A stretch of DNA of 64,000 nt from Nautilus pompilius (GCA_018389105.1 JACATO010002138.1:1339936-1403935), one strand, 5' to 3'; shown: positions 48,901 through 60,425, counted from the first letter of the stretch. The notes: generated from the letters alone by a model not told the origin. Numbers and translations are program-made.

Positions 48901-49800
48901 GAAAATGTATTCCCGTCTACTCTCCTGTAGGAATTTTTAAAAAAATCTGGACTCGGGTGGGGGGGGCGTCTTCTCCGGGAGCATCCAAGACTGTCGGATG
49001 GACAACCATATTCCCGATATCTACTGGGAAGTAATGCACCTGGTCCTCCAGACTAGAAAAGCGCAAATTCAAGTTGAAGCTGGTGAGCTGGTCGAAGATG
49101 TGCCCTCGTTGTGGGAGCTGGGACGATCCCCGGCCATTCTGCCGTTTTAGCCTGTCCCCGGGGATAAGCGGATCCCGGGACCCAGCCCGACATCTGGCGG
49201 ATTATATCGTCCGGCTTAAACCCAATATGTTAGCCGCATGTCCGGCTGATCGGCGCCGAATAGCCTGGGTCGCCTCCTAAACTCCTTAATCTTTTCGGTC
49301 CAGCAGGTGATGTGGTGTAGTCGCGCAAGGTTTTAGGGGACGGTAAATCCACTCCAACCGATCTGGTTTTAAGGCAATATTGGCAACGACGGTTGCGACA
49401 GAATTATGCACTTCACAACCCCAAGTGCCATTAACCGAGGGAATTTGTCGGATCGCTGGGTAATCATCGCACACTTATTGGGCCACGTTGAGGCTGCTCG
49501 AAGATAAACTGAAATCTGCACGATGGGTCTACACTAACACGTTTTATGTCGAGGTACGGACAGACAGCAACGTTTATCATCCGTCATAGGGAACCCGCAG
49601 AACGATAACCCTGCTTCTGAAGCAAGCACTTGACAAGGGAAGGAGATGGGCGCCCAACTTCTAATTTGCACACCACGGTTAGATCTTCCGTGGGAGAATA
49701 AAATCACTTAGCAACACCGGCGAAGATTTAAGAAAAAACACTTCGTTTGGAATGTAAATGTTACAGGTGGACGGCGGTACACTCGCCTATTAGAAGGATA
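42971..49800. other. CG-rich stretch, no gene recognised
   Basis: Many overlapping short frames on both strands without known domains, including 44602-45024 and 48259-48636. A B-box-like GGGTTCGAGTC near 46758 may mark an eroded tRNA-derived repeat. Good splice-acceptor-like sequences occur near 45921 (TTTATTGCAG) and 47901 (TTTCCTTCCAG), but what follows is not convincing coding sequence. CA and GT runs lie near 43151 and 43405. Confidence 0.45.
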
Positions 49801-49819
49801 GAGAGAGAGAGAGAGAGAG
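49801..49819. repeat. (GA)n microsatellite
   Basis: About nine GA units. Confidence 0.9.
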
Positions 49820-52800
49820 GCCTGACATCCGTAGCGGAATGGTGAACACAAGAATGGTTTCTCTGCTATGGAGACAACTGCATTTGCATGAAGATATCGT
49901 CCGAAGACCGGTTAATTTTGCTGTTGAGCCAAACGTCACAGCAAAAAAGCCTCATGAAATTTTCAACTGAGTTGTTGCTATTTTCTCCATGGAATGAAAG
50001 AACGATTGCCAGTCAACCGTGCACCGGTTCTCTTGGGCATCCATTAACAAAGATTATAAACAAAACGAACCTGTCGTCTTTTGGTTTTACATCCAACGAG
50101 GCTTATGTGCTTTTCGATTTCTCAGGAACCGCCTGAGAAACATTTTAATCTGGACTGATGCCTTATAGTAGACCAGTAACCATTTTATTTAAAGCCAAAA
50201 TATTTGTTTCTGTTTAATAGCCTCGTGGATGATCCGATTTTAAAGTAAGTGCGATATGTCCGCTTTAATGTGCTTCCCTTGATCTATTTCACTCCATGCG
50301 CTTCGTGCAGCCAGCCGTGTCTTTTTACCATCGTCAGGCTGGGGTGGCACAAGAAGAACACCTCTCCCACGTCACCTCTCTCTGACCATCGTACACTTCC
50401 GTATCTAAGTTTTCTCCCTTAAGAACTTCGGACTTTGGAATGACTGCACTAGAATTACAATCAGACTTAGAAACCGGTCCCTTCTGTCGACATCCAGGGC
50501 TGTGATCTGAACTCACGTGCTAGCCCCGTTGGTACCATTGATTCACGGAACACTTGCGCCTTCTAAGTCGCAAGCCAAGGTCGTACATCATCATACAGAC
50601 CTGTGGGGTTCAAAGAGGAGGAAAACTGAATGAGCTACAGCATCTACGTGTGTTTAGAGACATCTCTAATTAAGGAGATAATGACCCTAAAGACGCTTCG
50701 GTATCTCCACGATCAGTGCTGACGGCCACCGGACTTCGACCATGCCATGGGAATAATTCAAGGGGAGGGGGTCTGCTTATTCCCTGATCTTTTAGAAATA
50801 TCATAAGAAATCTTTTTGTTTTTTTTTTTAATTTCTTTCTGTAGAAATTGAGGAATTGTCAGGTCATTAGGCCTCGCAGAGCACACGGACTGCTCATCAG
50901 CAGAGGCTAAATGCAGAATCTGCTACTGCGTACACTAACGCGTCCAACGAATCGTGATGGTTCCGAACTGTCAGTGACTGTCGATCCTCATCTGAGATTT
51001 TATACACGTATGGGCATCATTATCCAGCTTTCTATGCGCAAAGTAACTTCATAACTACGGATTCAGCTCATCTTTTATTCCATGTTTGCTCCTTCTTAGG
51101 CTAAGAGCGGCGGCCATGGCAGCCTATCGAGATGCCCGGACGCCCGTCGGCTTTCTGGGCAAACAAAAGGACGGCCACAGAAGACAATGGACGTGAGCCA
51201 GCAAGATATCGAGTTGAAACAGTTGAGGAACGATGGCAGAGATTCTTTGAAATGTTGACTTCTTTTAATTACCGTAAACCTTCCCTCTCTTCAGCTGGGC
51301 TTCTGCAACCTTTGGCGATTTGGTGATCATGTCAGATAATTTTGAGGAGGGCAAGAATAATGGCTTCTGTGAAAAAATCAAGAAGGTACAAGAGTGAACA
51401 TCAAAAGAATTGCTAAGTCAATTTCATGGATTTGCTGCAGAGAAGGTTCTTGGCGCTGATAGGCAAATGGCAGGTGTCCAGGTCGAGTGATTGAATACAT
51501 TAAACTTTGCAGAGGAGCGCAAGCGAAGGAGGCTTCCAGGAAATTTCTAGGAGTAGCGACGCGTGCACCCAGGTACTGGCCTCCCCGCACGAGTCCAAAT
51601 GAAGCCCACGTCAAAGAAACAGGTTTCTCTCAGAAAAGAATTGTGGCAAAACTTCGCTTTATCTCCTCCCGAAAAGACACAGCTTTCAGACATTTTATAT
51701 TGGAATTACGTGGTGTGTTAGAAGATGTCAGACACGCCTAGTACTGGTGCTACCAGTCGTTAACGGGCTGCACAGGTGAGAGCAGGTCTTTGGTGTTGTC
51801 ATTTAAGCAAAAGCTGTATAAGTTTAAGGTAGTGTCCGTACCGCTGGATAGCCACAATACCGCCAAGTTCACAATCGAATGGTCGATTATCCCCACCACC
51901 AAACACGATACACCATGCGGTATTTGGCACTGAGCTTACTTATATTGTAGCTGGAGTATTGAAACCTGCATTTCAGAAATAGCAGGAAAGTCAGCCAAAT
52001 AACGTGGATGCTGCTACGTCCACGATCGCTTTTCTCTTGGATTGGCGCAGTGTTGCGAAGTCGTCGGTATGCGATCGGCCCAGAGTGTTCTTTACTGTTA
52101 GCGGGTTGTGCCTTGTGTAAGATCTGGCATGCGATGTAACGCAGACAAGGTCTGTCTCTGTAGCCTAACCCGATGATTGCTTTCTTTTGACGGTTACTCG
52201 CTTATGTTGTCTGCCTCTCGTAACTGCGCTTCTTTCAGGAAACCGACGAAGCTACACCGGTAATCTCGTCAGCTGAGAACTCGGCCGTGGCACGAATTCC
52301 ACTTCCGCGTTGTCGAGGCAGAATCGCAAGAGGTCGGCAAGAGAAACCGGAGAAAGTTTGGCACACAATAAAATTTGGAGCGAAATGTAGATCTCTTGCA
52401 GGTGGAATACGTCGTATATCTGCAACAACAACAACAACAAAAGTCGATCACAGGTTATCAGGGCTTCCAGCTCTGGCGCAGACCCGAGGGCTCGGGAACA
52501 ATCGGCAGTATGGCTGAACTGCCTTCAATGGGTGATGGGATAGGGTTAACAGAATGGCTACTGCAGGTAACGGGTGTGACTAGAATGCGGCTACAGAACC
52601 GCGAGACGTAGGAAACCCAAGCATCATTATTACGACTAGAAATTAACTCGGGGATGGCTACCGCAAATAACTGACTGACTTGGTTACGACGCGCTGTCAA
52701 AGATGAAGCCTCGGAGTTTGGTTGTTGCTGGGGAGACGTGACGACAAGTTGTTCGGAGATCTCTGACGAGCTTCGCTTTAGGTTGTGGCAGATTTGTTCG

Positions 52801-52893
52801 ACCGCTGACATTAATTTTCTGGACACCATTTCCCTTTTAATGTCGCCCTGTTTTTATCTGGGAATTTCGGCAGTTTTTCACTATGGAAAATTA
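49820..52893. other. no gene recognised
   Basis: A strong acceptor-like CTTCTTTCAG near 52238 is followed by an open frame (ETDEATPVISSAENSAVARI), which could be an exon but has no recognised homology. An AAC repeat lies at 52421-52440. Confidence 0.4.
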
Positions 52894-53196
52894 CACTGGT
52901 GAACAAAATTAAATGTATTATACTCATTACGAATGCAAACCAACTTTTTTAGACTAATTTTTCATGCTGATTTCAAAATTTCACTCCATTTGTATGCAGC
53001 ACGTATCAGTTTTTCAGTAGATACATGCAAATATTTACATATTTGTATATATGAAATCATTAGCGTAATAAATAAGGACATATTATTTTTAGAAAGTAAA
53101 TGAGCTTATTGAGTTAAAAATCATCACTATCATTCTACAAAGAGTGAATACACAAAAAATGGATTAGACAAAACAGACAAAGTTAGAACAACAGAG

Positions 53197-54277
53197 TTAG
53201 AAACATTGTGATTTGGATTTCCTGTGGTGTTCCTGATCTGGTTGATCATGGTAAAGTGTCCAGCAGTAGTCAGCCAGCATACTGTCATTCCAGAAGTCCT
53301 GGTACCGTTTCTCCATAGCACTAATGTCCTGGTGAAATCTTTCACCATGTTCATCAGACACTGCTCCAAGGTCATCTGCGAAGAAATCCAGATGGGAGTC
53401 CAAGAAGTGAACTTTCAGTGAATGCGACAACCCATTGCTGAGTAACATTTCAGAAGATTCTTGATGCCATCCTTGTAGTCCATTGCCTTCTTGTTGCCCA
53501 AGAAATTCTCACAGATCCAATTGAAAGCATTCCAGGCAGGCAGTTCCAGTTCATCCAGTGTTGTCTTGAAGTTGACATCTTTGAGTACTTCTCTAATTTG
53601 GGGTCCGACAAAGATACCCTCTTTCAACTTCGCCTGTGTGATTTTGGGAAACTTTTCTACAATATACTCAAACCCTCTGACATTTCTCTTCCCTAGTGTC
53701 TTTACAAACTGTTTCATCAGTCCAGGCTTTGTGTGCAAAGAAGGCAATAGGACATTACATGGATCTATAAGAGGTGTATTCTTGACGCTAGACAGTCCTG
53801 GCTGGTATGATGTTCTTGTCTGCCAGTTTGATTCAGAATAATGTCTGTCAGTTGCCCGACTATCCCATAGACACAAGAAACAACAGTATTTTGTGAAACC
53901 TGACTGCATTCCCATTAACATTCAAATGACTTTTAAATCTCCACATATTTTCCACGAGTATCTTTCATAGGCAATGGCATGAAGTAAAAGTTCCATATTC
54001 TCATGGTCTTTCGGCTCCCCCCATATCATTGGAATGGCAAAAGGCATGGACTTCTTCCTCTTATTGAACCAGTCACGTAAGCCATTTGAGCAAGCTGAGC
54101 AGATAAAATGTGGTGCCCATAACTTGTCCTGATCTCCAAGAGGACAGTCAAAGTATAGCTTATAAATCTTCTTGATCTCTGGTGTTATTGTACATTTTTG
54201 AGCTTTTACAATAAATTGTCCACAGGCATAACAAAACACATCAGGGGGATTTCTACACTGTCTTGACAGTGTTAACA
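53197..54277 (-). pseudogene. protein of the CACTGG element, one stop and one frameshift
   Basis: Read on the minus strand, the exon follows an acceptor-like CTTGTTTTACAG (ending at 54278), implying an upstream exon. Two CxxC pairs (FCYACGQF and HFICSACS) suggest a zinc-binding module at the start. Then come LRDWFNKRKKSMPFAIPMIW, SWKICGDLKVI, FTKYCCFLCLWDSRA, PSLHTKPGLMKQFVKTLGK, IFVGPQIREVL, AWNAFNWICENFLG, HFLDSHLDFF, SDEHGERFHQD and MLADYCWTL. An in-frame TGA (53922-53924) and a frameshift near 53430 break it. I know this block order from many animal proteins labelled uncharacterised, but I know no function or name. Its place between inverted repeats suggests a transposase. Conserved Asp, Glu and His residues are compatible with an RNase H-like nuclease, which is unproven. 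Confidence 0.75.
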
Positions 54278-54319
54278 CTGTAAAACAAGTAAGGAAATAT
54301 ATACAAACGGTTATACTTA

Positions 54320-54415
54320 TATTTCATCAGACCAATTATGACTGGACAATTTGAGATGATGAAATACCTATTTCATCAGACAAAACTTGATTGGTTAATT
54401 TAAGATGATGAAATA
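54320..54415. repeat. two adjacent 47-base stem-loops, 49-base period
   Basis: TATTTCATCA (54320-54329) pairs with TGATGAAATA (54357-54366), and the same pair recurs at 54369-54378 and 54406-54415. Each unit is a perfect 10-bp inverted repeat with a 27-base loop. They lie inside the CACTGG element, just upstream of its coding exon, where the promoter or first intron should be. Confidence 0.9.
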
Positions 54416-54671
54416 TTGCATCTGAACTATGCAGCGATGAATAATGTAGTTTATTTTAAAGGTATGTTTCCGTGATGTAAATGAAATACATGCATACACG
54501 TCATTAATTGGAATTTCTATATAATGCATGAGCTAAAACCAAAAAACTTTCTCATCTTGAAAACTGTACGTGATGTCAAAAAACTAATTGTATATTTGAA
54601 ATCAGCATTAAAAACTACACTAAGTACACCTTGACATATGCTTGATGGAAAATACTTGTTGACCAGTGTTA

Positions 54672-55367
54672 TCAGCCACCTTTACTATCCTCTCAGGTCC
54701 GCTACACGACCTCTGCCGTGGTGCCACCCGCCTAGATTACCACAGGATCGACAGCGCCCTCGCGCAGGCAGCGAGACGGGATGTTGCGGTCTTAAGCGAA
54801 TGGCGTCTATTTTCAGACATCAAAAACGAGGGCGGTGATGCTTCAGGGTTTGGAGAGTCCTCTTTCCGCCCCCTCCCGGCCGCCTGGAGTAGAGATGGCA
54901 GACGTAGCAGCTGGTCACCGCGAAACGTTAAAGCCTCTCGCTGATATCTGACCAGTGGACGGGCTGCGTGCTTCAGGGTGTAGCGAATGTTCCGTTTTGT
55001 TTTAATAAAGAAATCCAACAACTTGGGGCAGCCAAAATAATGCTTGTCTTTGCCACGCTATTTGCTCTTTCGTCTCGATAAGTAACTGGAATTTCAACAG
55101 TCTGCTGTTGGTCTTTAACAAACAAAATCATTCCCTGCTCCCTCCTTCTCTCTCTGTATTCTGTTTTCTATTTCCCGCTTATCTGTTTTCAGTGATGGAT
55201 TTTCTGTGTCGTGAAACAGTTTTCTACACGTTCTCTATTGTAGGCAAACACTCAGCTTTACTCCACCTTTACCTGTTGTCGAAAGGGGCCTCAGAGACCA
55301 TCTTCACATACGGCATTTACGTAAAGACGATCTTTTGTCTCGTTTTGGAAGCGACGTTGACGTGTCG
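54672..55367. other. no gene recognised
   Basis: Short overlapping frames on both strands, none recognisable. Confidence 0.45.
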
Positions 55368-55656
55368 TCATACACTCGACCGATGGATGCAAGGTAGATA
55401 ACCACGATAGCGCAGTGTAGGTACGCGGTTGCCCCGCCAGGAAGCGTTGCGAATCTTGCGTCCGTCATACACTCGATCGATGGATACAAGGTAGATAACC
55501 ACGATAGCGCAGTGTAGGTACGCGGTTGCCCCGCCAGGAAGCGTTGCGAATCTTGCGTCCGTCATACACTCGATCGATGGATACAAGGTAGATAACCACG
55601 ATAGCGCAGTGTAGGTGCGCGGTTGCCCCGCCAGGAAGCGTTGCGAATCTTGCGTC
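55368..55656. repeat. 97-bp tandem repeat, three copies, with tRNA-like boxes
   Basis: TCATACACTCGA starts at 55368, 55465 and 55562, a period of 97 bases. The copies differ at only a few positions. Each unit contains TAGCGCAGTGTAGG (like a polymerase III A box) and, about 38 bases on, GTTGCGAATC (like a B box with one inserted base), so the unit may derive from a tRNA or SINE head. The minus-strand frames with repeated FATLPGGATAYLHCAIVV are by-products of the array. Confidence 0.85.
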
Positions 55657-58600
55657 ATCGAAAAGGCTGCCCACACCTTTGGTAGAATCTACTAAAGACG
55701 AAGTGGAGATTACGGTTCGTCACGTGTTGAACCATCGATCGTTAGATCTCGTACCAATTTTTGTTTCTTCTTGAAAAAGCGAAACAAAAAAACAAGCAAA
55801 AAAAAATGTCGATGTGGAGAATTATTTCCTGGCCATTACTGACTTCAGAAAGAAGTCCTGTCAGTTTCAGTTCCGTCGTGATCCAGTCGTAACCAGCTCA
55901 GACTGGTTCTGCAGTAGAAAATCTAGCTGAGAGGATGCTGCTAAGATGGGGGTTTTTTGCAGCAGCAGCAGCAGTACAATGTCATTAGAGCTGTAACAGC
56001 GGAAAGAAACCGAGTGCCAACGCGACTGGAGTTTAATCTACATTACCAGAGTCCACGTCAAATAATGGCGCATGGAATAAAGTGGACTTTATTGGTGTTT
56101 GCGCGCTAAGGGAACGCTAAACCAGAGGTCCGGGAAGACGTTAGAAAACAGCCAGTGCGATTTACTTTTGTCTGCGCCTGTGAGACCCCCGATAAAGCGA
56201 ACGTGGAAGTCACGTGCCAGAACATCTGTCAATCTTCAAGATGCCCCTCCCCCCTTCCGCGTGCGAACTTGTCGAGAATCGCGCTTCTTAAAAGGAAGAA
56301 CACGTGAGCTCTCCCTCGGAATGTAAGCAGGGGTGGCAGGTTGTTGCACGTTTCTCATGTCGAAACCCTGAACATCCAGTAAGAAGAATTTAGACTGTTC
56401 GAACGTTACGACTTCTCGTACGGCGGGGATGGACTAACTCTGGTCTGGTGGCTAGCGGTCTTTCAAGAACTCCCTGGTGTTATTATTATCAGTTACCTAA
56501 CATCCCCCCACTGACGGGTCTACGTGTTCCAGGTCTGCCAGAAAAAAACCTCGCATGTCTTTTTTTATGCCGAGCTCAGCTGAATAATATATTGGTATTA
56601 ATTTTGAAATAGGGCCTAAGAGCGGAATTCCCGGAATTCTCGCTTTAATGACGATTACCGGCGATTCCGAATTATTGGAGGAGTCTGATTAACCCTGCCC
56701 CTCCCCATTTTTTATCCGCTTCTCTTATAGGAAAGAGGTACAGATCTATTCTAGTTCTGCATCTCCTGCTTCTTAAGGCGGCGATACTTTAAACTCTCAC
56801 GTGTTCCCCGACCATCTGAGCCTGCAATAATCAAAGTTATTCGTAAACATTGTTTCTCGGCCCCGAAAGAGGCCACTTCCGGGCCCCTCTCTTGTTTGAT
56901 TCATGATATAGCATTTAGATTAAAACTAAACTCGCCTTGGAAGCCTCCCAAGTCCGTACAATTTCATTAGGGCGATTAAAGACTGGAGCCCTCCCTTTTA
57001 AAATGCGCTATGCTGACGGAGAGAGCGGCAGAGATATGCGCTGATCCCTATCGCTTTTACCGCCAGAAGCCTTCGCCACCACAGTAGCCGCCCCTTGCCC
57101 TCCGGAAATTGTTAGGAAATAGGCTTTTGGATTTCGACGTTGGGAAACTGAATACGTTTTTTTAAAAAAAATAAATCAATTTTAAATTGTATTTTTTTTT
57201 AAAATTTAGTTTTTGAAGATCGATTTAGCAAAGTGGTTCCCTTTTCTTTCACAAAACCGAGACGTTTAATTGGTTATTTTTGTTTGTTTTGGCTTTAACT
57301 CAACCAGAAAAGCGATCGCCGCTAGGGGGCCAGAAGGGGGAGTCACTCTGGCGCGAACCCGCGTCAACCCAGACCGACCGACGTTTTCCGTCCGTCGTAA
57401 AAGTCTGGGGGTGGGTCCTTTCCCCGCGACCGTCTTTCATTCCCGTGAAATAGGCTGGGAGTGAGAACTCGTCGTAGAGTTCAGATGCCGCCACCGCCAG
57501 ATCCGGATGTGGAAGATAGCGGGCGGGATGGATCATAGTCCGATTTGGGCGAAACCCCTCTGGATTGATGAGACCGACATTAATACTTCTTGCGCTGGGA
57601 AATTTCGTCGCGGTTATCGCAGCGATGGCGAAGCCGCCGGAAAAGACTTATACCTACTTGCTTTCTGACGGCTGTCGAAAGGAGCCAAAAGATCACGCCA
57701 GAGTGAACCATAATAGGGTAAAAGACAGCGCCTAACCATAATACAAGCTGTTGCTATTGCGAGACGTTAGTTCGGTGAGGAAAACAGCGATTAGAGACAA
57801 TCGGCCGAATTTTTTTAATATTAGTACTTGGTTGAGCAACTCTCTGTGCAATTTTTGCATTAAATCAACCATATTTTATATCCCGGTAAGTTCAAGCCTC
57901 GGTCTTCGAGTGAGAGATTTCGTCACTTCCGGCTCATCGACCGGGCACGAGCGCGTCTCTCTCTCTCTCAGCCGATAGGCCAGACTCTCTCACGTGTTTG
58001 GTCGGATTCACATTAGGGCTTCCCATTGGAAGAAACTGGTTGTCGAGTTACTCCTGTAGCAAGTAGTGGCATCTCCATAAAGAACACGGGCTTCGAATCT
58101 CAGTAAACGCTGTGCGAACAATATCAGGCGTGAAAAATGGCAATGTACCTGGTAGAACTGAAGCATTCTTCAACAAGCATGAACGCTGTCTTTTCACCGT
58201 GGCAGATGCCTTGAAACTTTCGCTTCGCGCTCTGCCTGACGGTGGGCCGGAGACATATTTGTTAAATCTCCGATAAACAGGGCGCGACCGCCAAACGTGA
58301 ACTGCCGAAGCTTACACTCATTGGAGAAAGAGTTCAGTCCGCCAATATTCAGAAATCTTGCCACAGACTTTCCAAAGCGTTTTTCTTGGTCAAAAGTTGA
58401 TTCCTTGCGTGGTGCACCCATTTTAGGCCAGATGCTGGTCTGTTCTTTGGCTTGTTTCAGTTTTAAGGGCGATTCCAGCAAGTAAATGTTAACGGTAAGA
58501 GCTGGTGTGGCAAATAATGGGATCGTTCGTGGTGTCTTGTGCGTCATGATAATAGTGGCCACATGAAGTCTTGAGACCCTGGACAGTCTGTTGTTCATTC

Positions 58601-58846
58601 TTGCCACGCCCCAAATATCTTATACAACTACTTACCGCAGAATCTGCCCATTTTTTGCATGGCAAGAATGCAAATTTACTAGGCACTCAGTATGTACACG
58701 GTCACTTCCGAAATATGCCAGTTTTAGCCAGATATATCCATTTATTGGGTTGCCATATTTGTGTCAGGGAACTGCAGCATACAAAGATGGTCTTTTGGTT
58801 CGTTTTGACAATTAGTAAAGAAAAAAAATAAGGACGGTGTTCGTCC
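55657..58846. other. CG-rich stretch, no gene recognised
   Basis: No recognised domains. A good 5' splice-site-like CCGGTAAGTTC occurs at about 57884. GTCACTTCCGG-type motifs occur at 57921 and 58700. The 137-codon minus frame at 58194-58607 is of unknown status. Confidence 0.45.
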
Positions 58847-59306
58847 AGAGAGAGAGAGAGAGAGAGATGACTTCATTACAAAGAGAGATGTGACGTCATT
58901 ACAAAGAGAGATGTGACGTCATTACAAAGAGAGAGATGACTTCATTACAAAGAGAGATGTGACGTCATTACAAAGAGAGATATGACTTTATTACAAAGAG
59001 AGAGAGAGAGATGACTTCATTACAAAGAGAGATGTGACGTCATTACAAAGAGAGATATGACTTTATTACAAAGAGAGAGATGACTTCATTACAAAGAGAG
59101 ATGTGACGTCATTACAAAGAGAGATATGACTTTATTACAAAGAGAGAGAGAGATGACTTCATTACAAAGAGAGATGTGACGTCATTACAAAGAGAGATGT
59201 GACGTCATTACAAAGAGAGATATGACTTTATTACAAAGAGAGAGAGAGATGACTTCATTACAAAGAGAGATGTGACGTCATTACAAAGAGAGAGATGACT
59301 TCATTA

Positions 59307-59353
<47 letters not shown>
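58847..59353. repeat. GA minisatellite with three alternating monomer types
   Basis: About 19 monomers of roughly 23 bases, each ending ATTACAAAGAGAG. Three variants are seen: A (ATGACTTCATTACAA), B (TGTGACGTCATTACAA) and C (TATGACTTTATTACAA). Their order is ABB ABC ABC ABC ABBC AB A, so a higher-order ABC unit has been copied. All eight B monomers contain a perfect TGACGTCA. Pure GA tracts flank both sides. Confidence 0.93.
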
Positions 59354-59357
<4 letters not shown>

Positions 59358-59479
59358 CCTTAATGGAAGAAAGGTAAAATTAGTTTGACAAGATAAGAAC
59401 TGATATGGGAGAAAAATGAAGATAATTAATTATGAGTTTATGTTAGTTTATGTTTTCGGAGAAATCCTCACACCAGCAG

Positions 59480-59674
59480 TTTGCAGGCGATATTTATGGA
59501 AGCCCAGACGTCGTTCATCGGTACGACAGGCCCACGACCCCAACGGCCAATTACAACGTGAAGTGGCTGCAAGACAGTGGCAGCAGACAGACAAGTCCCG
59601 GCGTGAGCAGCAGTTACAACCCCAATTTCATTACATTCAACAGCGAAGAGAAAACGTTGCCAAAGGAAGATCCG
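59480..59674 (+). CDS. coding exon of an unidentified plus-strand gene
   Basis: The 65 codons from FAGDIYGSPDVV through YNPNFITF to LPKEDP use mostly C- or G-ending codons and read as a soluble, Ser/Tyr/Pro-rich segment, perhaps a cytoplasmic tail. The exon ends at CCG followed by GTAAGA (59675), a good 5' splice site at a codon boundary (phase 0). The 5' edge is less sure: the acceptor may be the AG at 59479 or at 59486. A frame continues upstream to an ATG at 59450, but no coding-like bias is seen there. I do not recognise the protein. Further exons should lie upstream, probably beyond the GA array. Confidence 0.6.
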
Positions 59675-60141
59675 GTAAGAAAGTTAAGCTCATCGCTGCA
59701 GTAATCAGATCCTAGGGCCAGGTTATCACCTCACCCTGGCGGTTTTGGATGCCTCGTGGACGCAGTGAGTCGCGGAAGGTCTCGCTGCTATCGAGACCGT
59801 GGCCTTTTCCAGCAAAGTATTGAATGCAAAATGAGATACCGTGTTTAAAGAGAGATTTTTTACGACTGCAAATGCATTATTTTCTTCAGACTCAGTGTCT
59901 CTTAAAATGATATCTAATTCTAATAAGTCGTATGATACCTCTGGCATATATTATATTTGACTGCTCGTCCTAAAGGACTCTCCAAATAGGGAAAGATTTC
60001 CCCTAGCCCCTGCCAGTCGCCCTGCGCATGGACACCACTGGGAACACAATTCGGGTCTCTAAAGGGTCCACGGCCCTGCGAGTGGTGAGATTAAAGTTAA
60101 TCATTAACAATTTTTTTGTTGTTGTTGTTGTATTTTTACAG

Positions 60142-60159
60142 GAAAAAAAGCAGAATTAA
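60142..60159 (+). CDS. candidate short terminal exon
   Basis: GTTGTTGTTGTATTTTTACAG is a strong 3' splice site. Joining the phase-0 donor at 59674 to 60142 adds EKKQN and a TAA stop (60157-60159), giving a charged C-terminus that continues naturally from LPKEDP. The intron would be 467 bases. Confidence 0.45.
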   Translation, partial: EKKQN

Positions 60160-60425
60160 AGATAATTTGTCTGTGAAATCAAGTGAAGAACCGGATGTTG
60201 ATCGCCGTTTGTCGACTGGCTGCTGATAACCAAATTGAATAACCATTCTTCCATAATTAATTACCACTTTCCGATTTGTGAATCACTCTCCTTGGCCGCA
60301 CATTAAGGCAGGCCGACCGACATCTTGGAAGGCAGGTGGTAGCCGAAAATCGACCACCAATGCGAGTTAATACGAAAGCTAGGGGTGTGGGGGAATTATC
60401 GTATTTAAGGCAGGAGTTTTTGCAG

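Larger units (their letters stand above)
52894..54668 (-). mobile_element. CACTGG-ended DNA transposon, longer copy
   Basis: The left end reads CACTGGTGAACAAAATTAA; the right end, on the minus strand, reads CACTGGTCAACAAGTATT. A second inverted block follows inside each end: TTTTTCATGCTGATTTCAAA near 52966 and its partner (minus strand TTTTTAATGCTGATTTCAAA) near 54610. Both ends are flanked by TTA (52891-52893 and 54669-54671), a perfect 3-bp target duplication. The 1775-bp element is an AT-rich island in CG-rich surroundings, as expected for an insertion. It encodes one protein on the minus strand. The copy at 21283-22649 shares both end blocks and interior protein blocks. Membership of the CMC class is suggested by the CACTG ends only. 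Confidence 0.82.

Noticed and set aside
55304..55676. Minus-strand repeat protein with FATLPGGATAYLHCAIVV units
   Set aside because: By-product of the 97-base tandem array; frames change between units because 97 is not a multiple of three.
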